64,000 nucleotides of DNA from assembly GCA_031548515.1 (NCBI GenBank), contig JAVBRB010000009.1:1-64000 (forward strand), given 5' to 3'. Origin of the DNA: UBA940 sp031548515 (lineage in GTDB: Bacteria > Bacteroidota > Bacteroidia > Bacteroidales > Rikenellaceae). Both the position numbers and the translations under genes were made by a program. The notes under the pieces were generated by a model. That model made no database searches. It saw only the letters and a list, made by a program, of their open reading frames with translations, and was not told the DNA's origin. Shown piece after piece: positions 1 through 9,070 of this stretch. The number at the start of each line of letters is the position of its first letter. Within the stretch, counting starts at the first letter, position 1.

Positions 1-125
1 ACGCCAAATCGTTCGATGGATTCAGAACCAGAGTGCTCGCTAAAATAATGGCGCTCACTACAGTACAGCTAATCAACAAACTAAACAACCGAAATATTAA
101 CAACTTAAAAATCTCCGTCGCTTAA
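1..125 (+). CDS. IS982-family transposase, C-terminal end (partial)
   Basis: An open frame enters from the left edge (codons in phase with position 3) and stops with TAA at 123-125. The roughly 40 visible residues include SFDGFRTRVLAKI followed by LTTVQLINKLNNRNINNLK, which resembles the C-terminal end of IS982-type transposases of Bacteroidota (from memory of the family, not a search). The bases just after the stop (126-141, atgcacaacgggtt) could be the terminal inverted repeat of the element, but its partner lies outside the window. The IS end lies directly against the next gene, so the insertion probably separated that gene from its native upstream region. Confidence 0.6.
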   Translation, partial: AKSFDGFRTRVLAKIMALTTVQLINKLNNRNINNLKISVA

Positions 126-173
126 ATGCACAACGGGTTCAATGTAGAGAAACCGAAACTTTATATGCAGATT

Positions 174-1619
174 ATGGAAAAGAAAACAACAGGGTTGTCG
201 CGCCGCGATTTCCTGAAAACGACCGGACTTGCGACCGCAGGGCTTATGTTGGGCGGACTTTCGCCGCTGGATGCATTCGGAGCCGCCGAATCCAAAAAGA
301 AAACTGCCGCCACCGATCGCGTGCGGCTTGCCTGTATAGGCATCGGCAACCGGGGCTGGGATCTGGTGAAGGAGTTCGGTGCGAGCGGACTTGCAGATAT
401 AGTGGCGCTTTGCGACGTCGATCTCGACGCCGATTTCTGCAGATCGGCGCTGAACGCACACCCCAATGCGAAACGCTATCGCGATTTCCGCAGGATGTTC
501 GACGAAATGGCCCCTCAAATAGATGCCGTGGCGATCGCCATTCCAGACCATTCGCATTTCCCGGCCTGCATGCTGGCAATGTCGTTGGGTAAGCATGTCT
601 ACGTCGAGAAACCGATGGCACGCACTTTCTATGAGGCGCAGCTGATGATGGAAATGGCGCAGCGTAATACTCAGCTTGCAACCCAGGTGGGTAACCAGGG
701 GCACTCGGAAGCCAATTATTTCCAGTTCAAGGCGTGGATGGATGCGGGTATCATAAAGGATGTTACAGAGGTGACCGCACACATGAATTCAGCCCGCCGC
801 TGGCATGGGTGGGACCAGAATATCTACAAGTTTCCCGATGCGCAGCCGCTGCCCCCGGGAATGGATTGGGACACGTGGCTGGGCACAGCCATGTGGCACG
901 ATTTCAATAAAAAATTCCATCCGGGCGACTGGCGCAGCTGGTACGATTTCGGTATGGGAGCCTTGGGCGATTGGGGGGCGCACATCCTTGACACGGTGCA
1001 CGAATTCCTCGAACTCGGCCTTCCCTACGAAGTTGAGCCGCTCAAACTGACGGGGCACAACGACTTTTTCTTTCCGCTCTCCTCGACGATTAAATTCCGT
1101 TTTCCCCGTCGCAGGAACATGCCTGCCGTGGACGTGACGTGGTACGATGGGGTGGATAATCTTCCGCCGATCCCGGCCGGCTACGGAGTGTCGGAGGTCG
1201 ATCCGAACATTCCGCCTTCGGGCGCCAACGTTATGCAGCCGGTGAGCCTCAATCCAGGCAAGATAATATATTCCAAAGAATTGATATTCAAGGGAGCGTC
1301 GCACGGCAGTACGCTGTCGATAATCCCCGGGGAGAAGGCGCGCGAAATGGCTGACGAACTGCCGGAAGTTCCGGAAAGCACGTCGAACCACTATGTCAAC
1401 TTCCTGCGCGCATGCCGCGGTGAAGAGAAAACGCGTTCGCCCTTCGAAATCCATGGGCCGCTGAGCCAGATGTTCTCTCTGGGGGTGATAGCCCAGAGGT
1501 TGGGCCGTAAACTGATTTTCGATGTCCATACTCATGAGATTGTGGGCGATCCTATAGCCAACGCGCTTCTGGCAGGAGCGCCGCCGCGCCTCGAATGGGA
1601 AGAGTTCTACAAACTTTAA
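174..1619 (+). CDS. Gfo/Idh/MocA family oxidoreductase with Tat signal
   Basis: NAD(P)-dependent sugar or polyol oxidoreductase predicted to be exported folded. The N-terminus MEKKTTGLSRRDFLKTTGLA has the twin-arginine motif (R10, R11) and a hydrophobic stretch ending in an AFGAA-type cleavage region. A Rossmann glycine motif GIGNRG lies at 56-61, and the family's VEKP motif (K146) at about 144-147. The C-terminal half is the GFO_IDH_MocA_C-type domain. The frame can be opened upstream to 126, but 126-173 looks like the end of an insertion sequence, and the Tat signal starts cleanly at 174. It is followed by a DUF1080 protein, a common pairing in Bacteroidota. Members of these families act through 3-keto-sugar intermediates, so a role in glycoside breakdown is inferred. 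The substrate is unknown. Confidence 0.88.
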   Translation: MEKKTTGLSRRDFLKTTGLATAGLMLGGLSPLDAFGAAESKKKTAATDRVRLACIGIGNRGWDLVKEFGASGLADIVALCDVDLDADFCRSALNAHPNAKRYRDFRRMFDEMAPQIDAVAIAIPDHSHFPACMLAMSLGKHVYVEKPMARTFYEAQLMMEMAQRNTQLATQVGNQGHSEANYFQFKAWMDAGIIKDVTEVTAHMNSARRWHGWDQNIYKFPDAQPLPPGMDWDTWLGTAMWHDFNKKFHPGDWRSWYDFGMGALGDWGAHILDTVHEFLELGLPYEVEPLKLTGHNDFFFPLSSTIKFRFPRRRNMPAVDVTWYDGVDNLPPIPAGYGVSEVDPNIPPSGANVMQPVSLNPGKIIYSKELIFKGASHGSTLSIIPGEKAREMADELPEVPESTSNHYVNFLRACRGEEKTRSPFEIHGPLSQMFSLGVIAQRLGRKLIFDVHTHEIVGDPIANALLAGAPPRLEWEEFYKL

Positions 1620-1645
1620 TCATGAATTCCAAAAATGACAAAACA

Positions 1646-3001
1646 ATGAAAAAGATATTTTTATCAATAATTATGATCGGCATGGCAGCCGGAGCGTCCG
1701 CCCAGGAGTGGGAGCCGCTCTTCAACGGCAAAAACCTGAAAGGGTGGAAAACGCTCAACGGGAAGGTAGAATTCCGTGTTGATGATGGTTCGATCGTAGG
1801 CATATCCAAAACGGGCGAGCCTAATACGTTTCTTGCAACCGAGAAAAGTTACGGCGACTTTATCCTCGAGTTCGAATTCATGGCCGACGACGGACTGAAT
1901 TCCGGCGTGCAGTTCCGCAGCCACAGCAGGAAAGATTACATGAACGGACGCGTGTACGGCTACCAGTATGAGATCGACACCGCTCCGCGCGCATGGTCGG
2001 GAGGCGTTTATGACGAAGCTGGCCCCCGCTTGTGGCTCTATCCGCTGACTTACAATCAACCGGCATATACTGCATACAAGCCGGGCGAATGGAACATCGG
2101 CCGGATCGAGGCGGTCGGAACCTCCATCCGGACGTGGCTAAACGGCGTCGAGTGTGCCAACCTTATCGACGACGTTTCTCCGGAAGGGTTTATAGCTCTG
2201 CAGATACACGACATAGGCGGCAACAAACCGCTCGAAGGCAAGACGGTTCGTTGGCGGAATATCCGTATATGTACAAAAAATGTCGCTCGTTATGCATCCT
2301 GTGCGGATGACCGCGTGCCGCAGGTAAATCTTATCCCCAACACCATCTCGGAACGCGAGGCCGCTGAAGGTTGGAGGCTGTTGTGGGACGGGGAAACGGA
2401 CAAAGGGTGGCGCGGCGCGAAACTCACCGGTTTTCCTGAAAAGGGTTGGACTATCGTGAACGGCGTGCTTTCGGTCGAGAAAGCAGGGGGAGGCGAATCG
2501 ACCAATGGCGGCGACATAGTTACAGTCGACAAGTACAGGGATTTTATCCTGAAGGTCGATTTTATGATAACCGAGGGAGCCAACAGCGGGATCAAGTATT
2601 TCGTCGATACGGAACTCAATAAGGGAGCCGGTTCATCCATCGGTTGCGAGTTCCAGATACTCGACGACCTGCGCCATCCCGACGCAAAACTTGGCGTTAA
2701 CGGTAACCGGACATTGGGATCGCTATATGATCTGATCCCGGCCGATAAGGAAGGTGCTTATTTCCGCCCGTCGACTTTCAATACGGCGATGATCGTGGTG
2801 CATGGCAACCACGTCGAACACTGGCTTAACGGGGTGAAGATTGTCGAATACGAACGGGGCAGCCAGATGTGGAATGCACTGGTGGACTACAGCAAGTATC
2901 GCGACTGGCCAGATTTTGGTAACGCTTCCGAGGGCCATATTCTGCTGCAGGATCATGGCGACAATGTATCGTTCCGCAACATCAAGGTAAGGGAGTTGTA
3001 A
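1646..3001 (+). CDS. Exported DUF1080 (3-keto-disaccharide hydrolase-like) protein, two domains
   Basis: 451 residues from the chosen start MKKIFLSIIMIGMAAGASAQ, which is a clear signal peptide. Earlier ATGs at 1595 and 1622 add a non-signal prefix, and the first would overlap the previous gene. Two copies of the DUF1080 concanavalin-like domain follow. The first runs from about residue 24 (EPLFNGKNLKGWK) to about 210. The second runs from about 240 (RLLWDGETDKGWRG) to the end. Each has the characteristic late motif (W.NG.....IALQ/ILLQDHG). DUF1080 enzymes hydrolyse 3-keto-glycosides, so this is a likely partner of the preceding oxidoreductase, which starts 1.5 kb upstream on the same strand. 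The tandem arrangement is longer than the single-domain members. Confidence 0.85.
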   Translation: MKKIFLSIIMIGMAAGASAQEWEPLFNGKNLKGWKTLNGKVEFRVDDGSIVGISKTGEPNTFLATEKSYGDFILEFEFMADDGLNSGVQFRSHSRKDYMNGRVYGYQYEIDTAPRAWSGGVYDEAGPRLWLYPLTYNQPAYTAYKPGEWNIGRIEAVGTSIRTWLNGVECANLIDDVSPEGFIALQIHDIGGNKPLEGKTVRWRNIRICTKNVARYASCADDRVPQVNLIPNTISEREAAEGWRLLWDGETDKGWRGAKLTGFPEKGWTIVNGVLSVEKAGGGESTNGGDIVTVDKYRDFILKVDFMITEGANSGIKYFVDTELNKGAGSSIGCEFQILDDLRHPDAKLGVNGNRTLGSLYDLIPADKEGAYFRPSTFNTAMIVVHGNHVEHWLNGVKIVEYERGSQMWNALVDYSKYRDWPDFGNASEGHILLQDHGDNVSFRNIKVREL

Positions 3002-3093
3002 ACAAACAGCCCGTCGCTTTGCGCCACTCCTCCGGATAAAAAATAACTTTCTCCTCCTGTAGAGGAGTATTCTCACCAGGAGAGAGGGTAGGT

Positions 3094-3141
3094 ATAAAAC
3101 AGATCGCCAGGATTTTATAAAATCCTGGCGATCTGTTTTAT
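3094..3141. terminator. Perfect 48-bp palindrome, bidirectional terminator
   Basis: Two 24-base arms are exact reverse complements with no loop (first arm begins ATAAAACAGATCGCC, second ends GATCTGTTTTAT). It lies between the converging DUF1080 gene and yidC, with A/T-rich ends on both sides, so it should terminate both. Confidence 0.8.
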
Positions 3142-3156
3142 GTGTCCGAAGGGTTG

Positions 3157-5082
3157 TTACCGGCCCTTATTTTTTGCCCTGTTTTTGGTCTGCGGCAGTT
3201 GCGACTGTTGGCGCTGGGTTTGAGCCTGTGCCTGCATTTGGGCTTTCTGAGCCTGCTCCAGACGTGCCATGAAACCGCTCTTTTTCTTCGGCTTCCTGGG
3301 TGTTTCGAGCATCTTCTTGCGCAGTTTCTGCTCGTCGATGGCAAACCTCACCCCATACATCTGCGCTATAGTGAACAGGTTCGACAGCAGGTAGTAGAAA
3401 CAAAGACCCGCCGCGTAGTTGTTAAACCAAAAGAGCAACATGATGGGCATCATGTACAGCATCATGAACTTCATGCCGGCCATTTGCGGCTGCGAAGCCT
3501 GCTGCTTGAAGTTGAGCCATGAATAGAAGAACATTGAAACGGCCATAAGCAGTGCGAAAAGGCTTATGTGGTCGCCATAGAATGGTATCTTGAACGGCAG
3601 GTTCGCGATGCTGTCATAGCTCGAAAGGTCTTCGGCCCACCACAGTCTCTCCTGGCGCAGTTCGATCGATGCCGGGAAGAAGCGGAACATTGCGATCAGG
3701 ATCGGGAACTGGATCAGCATCGGGATACATCCGGCCAGCGGATTAATACCCGCTCGTCTGTTGAGTTCCATCAGAGCCTGCTGTTTCTTCATCGCATCCT
3801 CCTTGTTCGGGAACTTTGCATTGATCTCATCCATCTCGGGTTTAATGACGCGCATCTTTGCCGAAGATTTATAAGAGGTGAAGGTCAGCGGGAAAATGAG
3901 AATCTTTATGAACAGGGTCATCAGGAAAATGATCCATCCGAAGTTCAGCCCTTTGGCTCCCAGCCAGTCGAACAGGGGTATCACAGCAAGACGGCTTATC
4001 CATCCGATGATCGACCCTCCGAGCGGCACCAGGCGCTCCATGGCTGCATCGTAATCTTTGAGCTGCGAGAACTTGTTGGGCCCGAAGTACATGTTGAAGC
4101 CGTATGACGTTTTGTCGCGCTCCATCGGAACGGTCAGTTTAGCCTGGAATTTTTTCATCATCCCGTCGCCCGGCTCGTAGGTGTAATACTGCATGTCGGC
4201 GCCCATGAAACTGTCGTCCGCTATCAGCACCGACGAGAAGAACTGCTGCTTGAAAGCCACCCAATGCACCTTGCTGGCGACATTTTCGTGCTTGGTTTGT
4301 CCCGCACGGGCCATACCTATATTCTCAATGCTATTCTCACCCGGGTAGCGGTATGATATGTTCGTGTAGTTGTTCTCGTTGTCGAAACCTTTCTCGTTCT
4401 GCAAACTCGTGTTCATCCAGTCGATCCCGAAGCTGGGCTGGTTGGACATCATTTTGTCCATACCCACGAAATTGATCGTGTAGCCAAGCATGTAATCGTT
4501 GCGCGGGATAGTGTAGAGGAACTCGACATAAGCCAGCGAGTCCACCGGCAGGCGCATCGAAACGGTTTTCGACTCTTCGCCGTCGCGCCACTCCGCAGAG
4601 GGCATCTCGCATGTGAAGTTGAATTCGCGGGTGTTTATCTGCGCGTCGTGGTAGCCTTTTTTGATAAAGAAAACCACGTCGAAAAGTTCCGAATCAGGTT
4701 TCCACATGTGCAGCGGGTCGCCACCATACTTTCTGTACTCTTTCATAACTACGTCTGAAACGATGCCGCCCAATGACGAAAACTCTATATCCATCACGTC
4801 GTTCGAGAGAGTAAAATTCTGTTGGCCGGCAGTTCGCGCAGCTGCCATTACTTCACCGAGAGGATCGGCCTGCCTAGGCTGAAGAGCCTCCTGCATACCC
4901 TGAGCCGCCATCGACAACGAGTCTGACTGTACTTCGGCGGGTTTTGGGGCATTTGCCAGCGCTATAGAGTCCTGTATGCGTTTCTCCTCCTGGAATTTTT
5001 TCTGCTGCCTGTTCTGGTAAAACGAAAACCCGAAAAGGATCGCACCGATCAGCACAAGGCCGATGATTGTCTGTTTGTTCAT
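3157..5082 (-). CDS. yidC: Membrane protein insertase YidC
   Basis: 641 residues. It inserts and folds inner-membrane proteins, alone or with SecYEG. An N-terminal signal-anchor (IIGLVLIGAILFGFSFY, residues about 5-21) is followed by a large periplasmic domain to about 350. Then comes the conserved 60KD_IMP insertase core with about five membrane segments. This core includes the segment ending FGWIIFLMTLFIKILIFPLT and the AGCIPMLIQFPILIAMF segment. The C-terminal tail is basic and rich in Q and A (about residues 600-641), as in many Bacteroidota YidC proteins. It sits 23 bp downstream of pyrG on the same strand, the usual Bacteroidota order, and is probably cotranscribed with it. Confidence 0.97.
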   Translation of the reverse strand: MNKQTIIGLVLIGAILFGFSFYQNRQQKKFQEEKRIQDSIALANAPKPAEVQSDSLSMAAQGMQEALQPRQADPLGEVMAAARTAGQQNFTLSNDVMDIEFSSLGGIVSDVVMKEYRKYGGDPLHMWKPDSELFDVVFFIKKGYHDAQINTREFNFTCEMPSAEWRDGEESKTVSMRLPVDSLAYVEFLYTIPRNDYMLGYTINFVGMDKMMSNQPSFGIDWMNTSLQNEKGFDNENNYTNISYRYPGENSIENIGMARAGQTKHENVASKVHWVAFKQQFFSSVLIADDSFMGADMQYYTYEPGDGMMKKFQAKLTVPMERDKTSYGFNMYFGPNKFSQLKDYDAAMERLVPLGGSIIGWISRLAVIPLFDWLGAKGLNFGWIIFLMTLFIKILIFPLTFTSYKSSAKMRVIKPEMDEINAKFPNKEDAMKKQQALMELNRRAGINPLAGCIPMLIQFPILIAMFRFFPASIELRQERLWWAEDLSSYDSIANLPFKIPFYGDHISLFALLMAVSMFFYSWLNFKQQASQPQMAGMKFMMLYMMPIMLLFWFNNYAAGLCFYYLLSNLFTIAQMYGVRFAIDEQKLRKKMLETPRKPKKKSGFMARLEQAQKAQMQAQAQTQRQQSQLPQTKNRAKNKGR

Positions 5083-5105
5083 CCTTATTTTAAAAGGTGG
5101 TAAGG

Positions 5106-6734
5106 TTAATCATTATTTTGTACCACGGCCGCTTTCACGAAAGACACGAAAAGCGGATGGGGGTTTTTGACGTTGCTTTTGTATTCGGGATGGAACTGCA
5201 CGCTCACGAACCAGGGATGCGCAGGTATTTCGACAGCTTCCACCAGTTCCGATTCGGGATTGATGCCAGTAGCTTTCATTCCGGCTGCCTCGAAACGGTC
5301 GAGGTAAGCGTTGTTGAATTCGTAACGGTGACGGTGTCGTTCCGAGATCAACTCCTGCCCGCCGTAAGCGTCCCAGATTTTAGAGCCTTTGACCAAACGG
5401 CAGGGATAGGCACCTAGGCGCATCGTACCGCCCTTGTCGCGCACGCTTTTCTGCTCTTCCATAAGGTCGATGACCGGATTTTTCGTCGTGTCGTTGTTCT
5501 CGGTTGTGTCGGCGTCAGCCAGCCCCAACACGTTGCGTGCGAATTCTATGACCGAGCACTGCATGCCCAAACAAATGCCGAGGAAAGGCACGCGATTCTC
5601 GCGGGCGTATTTTACAGCCAGAATTTTACCTTCAAGCCCGCGGTGTCCGAAACCCGGGGCTACCAGGATGCCGCTCATGGGCTTCAATTGTGCGTCTATG
5701 TTGCCTTCGTTAAGTTTTTCGGCGTTGATATAATGGAGTTTCACCTTTACATTGTTGGACGCACCGGCATGGACGAACGATTCCGAAATGGATTTGTAGG
5801 CGTCCGGCAGTTCTGTGTATTTCCCAACGAGGCCGATATTGACTGTCTTTTCGGGGTTCTTCACTCGGCCGACGAAATCATTCCATTTTGCCAGATCTGG
5901 TTTACCGTCGGCAGGCAGTCCGAGTTTACGCAGGGTTACGCCGTCGAGGTTTTGGGCGTGCATCTTTAGCGGTACTTCGTAGATTGTCGGAACGTCGATG
6001 GATTCCATTACGGCTTCCGCGTCGACGTTGCAGAACAGTGCCACCTTGCGGCGTATATCTTCGCTTATATGCTGCTCGGTGCGCAGAACCAGGATGTCTG
6101 GCTGCAGTCCGTTCTCCAGGAGCATTTTTACCGAGTGCTGCGTAGGCTTGGTCTTCAATTCGCCCGAAGCCGCAAGGTACGGTATCAGCGTCAGATGAAC
6201 GACGATCGTGTTTTGTCCGCCAAGGTTGTAGCGCAGTTGGCGCACAGCCTCGATGTACGGAAGCCCCTCGATGTCGCCCACGGTACCGCCTATTTCGGTG
6301 ATGATTATATCGTACTCTCCCTTGCTTCCGAGTAACTGGATACGGCGTTTGATCTCATCAGTGATGTGTGGAATTACCTGCACCGTCTTGCCCAGATAGT
6401 CGCCGCGGCGCTCCTTGTCGATCACCGCCTGGTAGATACGGCCGGTGGTGACGCTGTTCGCCTGTGAAGTCGGGATGGCCGTGAAGCGCTCGTAGTGACC
6501 CAGGTCGAGGTCGGTTTCGGCGCCGTCATCCGTAACGTAGCATTCTCCGTGCTCGTAAGGATTGAGCGTTCCAGGGTCCACGTTGATATACGGATCGAGT
6601 TTCTGGTTTGTTACGCGGTATCCCCTGGCCTGCAGGAGTTGTGCCAGCGAGGCGGCTATTATACCCTTACCAAGCGAAGAGGCTACGCCTCCCGTGACGA
6701 AAATATATTTGGTGGGATTCTTCTTTGTTGCCAT
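5106..6734 (-). CDS. pyrG: CTP synthase (glutamine-hydrolysing)
   Basis: 542 residues, the normal length. It converts UTP to CTP using ATP and glutamine in the cytoplasm. The N-terminal amidoligase domain begins KYIFVTGGVASSLGKGIIAA (the P-loop-like nucleotide site). The class I glutamine amidotransferase domain occupies about 290-540, with nucleophile Cys in FLGICLGMQC and the His/Glu pair in SVQFHPEYKS. It is flanked by a DUF349 gene upstream (34 bp gap) and yidC downstream, all on the minus strand. Confidence 0.98.
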   Translation of the reverse strand: MATKKNPTKYIFVTGGVASSLGKGIIAASLAQLLQARGYRVTNQKLDPYINVDPGTLNPYEHGECYVTDDGAETDLDLGHYERFTAIPTSQANSVTTGRIYQAVIDKERRGDYLGKTVQVIPHITDEIKRRIQLLGSKGEYDIIITEIGGTVGDIEGLPYIEAVRQLRYNLGGQNTIVVHLTLIPYLAASGELKTKPTQHSVKMLLENGLQPDILVLRTEQHISEDIRRKVALFCNVDAEAVMESIDVPTIYEVPLKMHAQNLDGVTLRKLGLPADGKPDLAKWNDFVGRVKNPEKTVNIGLVGKYTELPDAYKSISESFVHAGASNNVKVKLHYINAEKLNEGNIDAQLKPMSGILVAPGFGHRGLEGKILAVKYARENRVPFLGICLGMQCSVIEFARNVLGLADADTTENNDTTKNPVIDLMEEQKSVRDKGGTMRLGAYPCRLVKGSKIWDAYGGQELISERHRHRYEFNNAYLDRFEAAGMKATGINPESELVEAVEIPAHPWFVSVQFHPEYKSNVKNPHPLFVSFVKAAVVQNND

Positions 6735-6768
6735 TTGTATACTGTAATTCTTAGTTAGCGGGTTCGGC

Positions 6769-8943
6769 CTACTCTTCCTGAGTATCGATCAACTGTATTT
6801 TTTCTATAGTTTGGGCCATTTCGGTCTTGGCGCGTCCGATCTTCTCACGGACGTCGGCGATCATCGCCTCGGCGTTCTTCGAATTGCCGAAGAAACCGAT
6901 GTTGTTTTCGAGCGTCGCGATGTCGCTTTCCAATTGTTTGACCTTATTGTAAAGCCTTTCGCGCTCGAAACGCAGCCGCTTGTCTCCTGTGGATTTCAGG
7001 GTGGTCACCCGGCTTTTGAACTTATCCATCGAACGCTGCTGCTCCCCTCCCCGCAAAGTGGCGAACATCTTGTCGACCGTTTCCTTATACTGTTTCTGGA
7101 TAGCGTCCTTCTGCTTGATGGGTACGAAACCGATCTCGCTCCACTTGCGTTGGAACTCTTTGATGTCTTCGAATGTGATACCGTCGAAGCCGCGCTCCTC
7201 TGCAGAGGCCAACAGTGCGCGCTTCTTATCGAGATTCTCCTTGTAATTGCCCTCCATTCCCGAAAAGTGGGTGTTCTTTTTTTCGAAGAATTTGTCGCAG
7301 GCGGCGCGGAAACGTTTCCATACGGCATCCGAATGGCGGCGCGGAACGGGGCCTATATCCTTCCAGCGTTTCTGTAGTGCGATCAGGTCGTCGCTCGTTT
7401 TCTTCCAGTCATCGCTCTCCTGCATCGATTCGGCCATCTCGCAGATCTCGACCTTGAGCTGCAGGTTGTGCTCCATTTCGGTTTTGAGCTGGTTGTAGTA
7501 GTTGCGCTTCGCTTCGAAGAAGGTGTCGCAGGCGGTGCGGAAACGCTCGTAGACGCGTGTGTTGTTTTTCTTGGGCGCAAATCCGATGGTCTTCCAGACC
7601 TTCTGTATCTCAAGGAGTTTGTCCGAAGCCTTGTTCCACTCTTTGCGGGTGGTGTAGGGTTCGGCGGCAAGGGCCTCGGTCTGTTCGCACAGCTCCGTCT
7701 TCAGGTCGAGGTTCTTTTTCTGCTCGTCCTTTATATCGTCGAAATATCCCTGGTGCTGTTTGTTGATGCGTCCGCTGGCTTCGCGGAAACGCTCCCATAC
7801 CGTCTCCTTGAATTCGTTGGCTACGGGACCCGTTTCGCGCCACTCGTCATGGAGCTTCTGCAGTCTGTGGAACGCCACGACGATAGAAGGTTCCAGCAGC
7901 AGTGCTTCTGCCTCTTCGCACAGCGCCAGTTTGGCCTCGTAGTTCTTTTTGAGGTCGAGGTCGCGCAGTTCCTTGTTTATCTTGATATAGCTGTAAAAAT
8001 TCTCGATGTGGTGGTTGTAGGTTTCCCACAGGTCCTTGACATTGGCCTGTGGAACCGGGCCGGTGTCGCGCCAACGCTGCTGCAGCTCACGGAAAGTATT
8101 GAACGTTTGTCCCAGTGTTTCGTTGCCGTTGACCAGATTCTTCAGTTCTTCGATGATCTGGAGCTTGGCCTTGAGGTTTTCCTCCTTGCCCTGTTCGAGT
8201 GTTGCGATAAACTCGTCCCTGCGGCGTCGGTATTCGCGCACCAGCTCTTTCAGGCGCATTTCCTGTCCGTCGACCGGAACTTCGAAGGCTTCTGCATCGC
8301 CTCCGGCGTCGGTATATGTTTTGCGTGAGGCCTCGACGTCGGCGCGGTGCAGCTTATAGAAAGCCACCTTTATCGCTTCTGCGTCGCGCCGCAGGCTTTG
8401 TATCGGTTTTTCTTCTAGCAGTTGAGCGAACAGGTTGACAAGCTCGGCCTTATTTCTGGATGCGAGGTCGAGATCACTTGCCGTTTTACCGTCTTTTTCC
8501 TCTTCATTTTCGTCATCCTCATGACCGAGGTCGAGGTCGGAAGATTGTGCGGCCAATGCCGCTTCCTCGTCAGAGAAGTCTACAGTTTCCGGAAGATCGT
8601 CTTGTTCTGTTTTTTCTATGTTGCTTCCCCCGGCTTTAACGGCACCAACGATTTGCGCTGACTCACCTGCTCCGTTCTGTGAACTCGTACCCGAGGTGTC
8701 TGGTCCGTCCGGGAACTCCACGCTTTCGGCAGGTGCTTCCTGTTCTTTGTCTTCTGTTTCAGGTGCTTCCGGCTCTTTTTTCAGCCCCTCTTTTTCGCAG
8801 GCTGTGTTACTTTCCTCGGTGCCTCCTGCGCCAGCGCTGGCAATCTCCGCTGCATCTGTCAGTTGCGTGTTCTGTGCATCATCGGCGGCGACGCCGATTT
8901 GTTCCTCCGGAACAGATTCGATCTTCTTGGTGGTCATAAGCAT
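6769..8943 (-). CDS. DUF349 repeat protein
   Basis: 724 residues, cytoplasmic, highly charged. The first 150 residues are acidic and low-complexity (E, D, A and S rich). From about 185 to the end there are five or more DUF349 units. Each is a helical repeat with a W..I/T.GPVP-type core (for example RWRDTGPVPQANVKDLWE, EWRETGPVANEFKETVWERF, VWKTIGFAPKKNNTRVYERF, RWKDIGPVPRRHSDAVWKRF, KWSEIGFVPIKQKDAIQKQY). The tail is coiled-coil-like. The molecular role of DUF349 proteins is not established. A second ATG two codons in (8937) is an equally good start. A minus-strand -7 box TAACTTTG lies at about 8981-8988. Confidence 0.85.
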   Translation of the reverse strand: MLMTTKKIESVPEEQIGVAADDAQNTQLTDAAEIASAGAGGTEESNTACEKEGLKKEPEAPETEDKEQEAPAESVEFPDGPDTSGTSSQNGAGESAQIVGAVKAGGSNIEKTEQDDLPETVDFSDEEAALAAQSSDLDLGHEDDENEEEKDGKTASDLDLASRNKAELVNLFAQLLEEKPIQSLRRDAEAIKVAFYKLHRADVEASRKTYTDAGGDAEAFEVPVDGQEMRLKELVREYRRRRDEFIATLEQGKEENLKAKLQIIEELKNLVNGNETLGQTFNTFRELQQRWRDTGPVPQANVKDLWETYNHHIENFYSYIKINKELRDLDLKKNYEAKLALCEEAEALLLEPSIVVAFHRLQKLHDEWRETGPVANEFKETVWERFREASGRINKQHQGYFDDIKDEQKKNLDLKTELCEQTEALAAEPYTTRKEWNKASDKLLEIQKVWKTIGFAPKKNNTRVYERFRTACDTFFEAKRNYYNQLKTEMEHNLQLKVEICEMAESMQESDDWKKTSDDLIALQKRWKDIGPVPRRHSDAVWKRFRAACDKFFEKKNTHFSGMEGNYKENLDKKRALLASAEERGFDGITFEDIKEFQRKWSEIGFVPIKQKDAIQKQYKETVDKMFATLRGGEQQRSMDKFKSRVTTLKSTGDKRLRFERERLYNKVKQLESDIATLENNIGFFGNSKNAEAMIADVREKIGRAKTEMAQTIEKIQLIDTQEE

Positions 8944-9031
8944 TCTTCTTGTTTAGGTTCGCTTAAGCAACGATATCGTACAAAGTTATGCTAAAAAACC
9001 GAAATATCGCCCCGTTTTAGCAAAAAAAGGC

Positions 9032-9039
9032 TACTTTTG
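9032..9039 (+). promoter_or_regulatory. Putative -7 box of the response regulator gene
   Basis: TACTTTTG matches the Bacteroidota -7 consensus TAnnTTTG and lies 31 bp upstream of the ATG at 9071. I see no convincing -33 element. Confidence 0.45.
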
Positions 9040-9070
9040 CAAGTGTCGAGAAAAACCGGCTTTTAATGTT

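Noticed and set aside
126..173. Extended N-terminus of the Gfo/Idh protein
   Set aside because: These bases look like the end of an insertion sequence, and the Tat signal is complete from 174.
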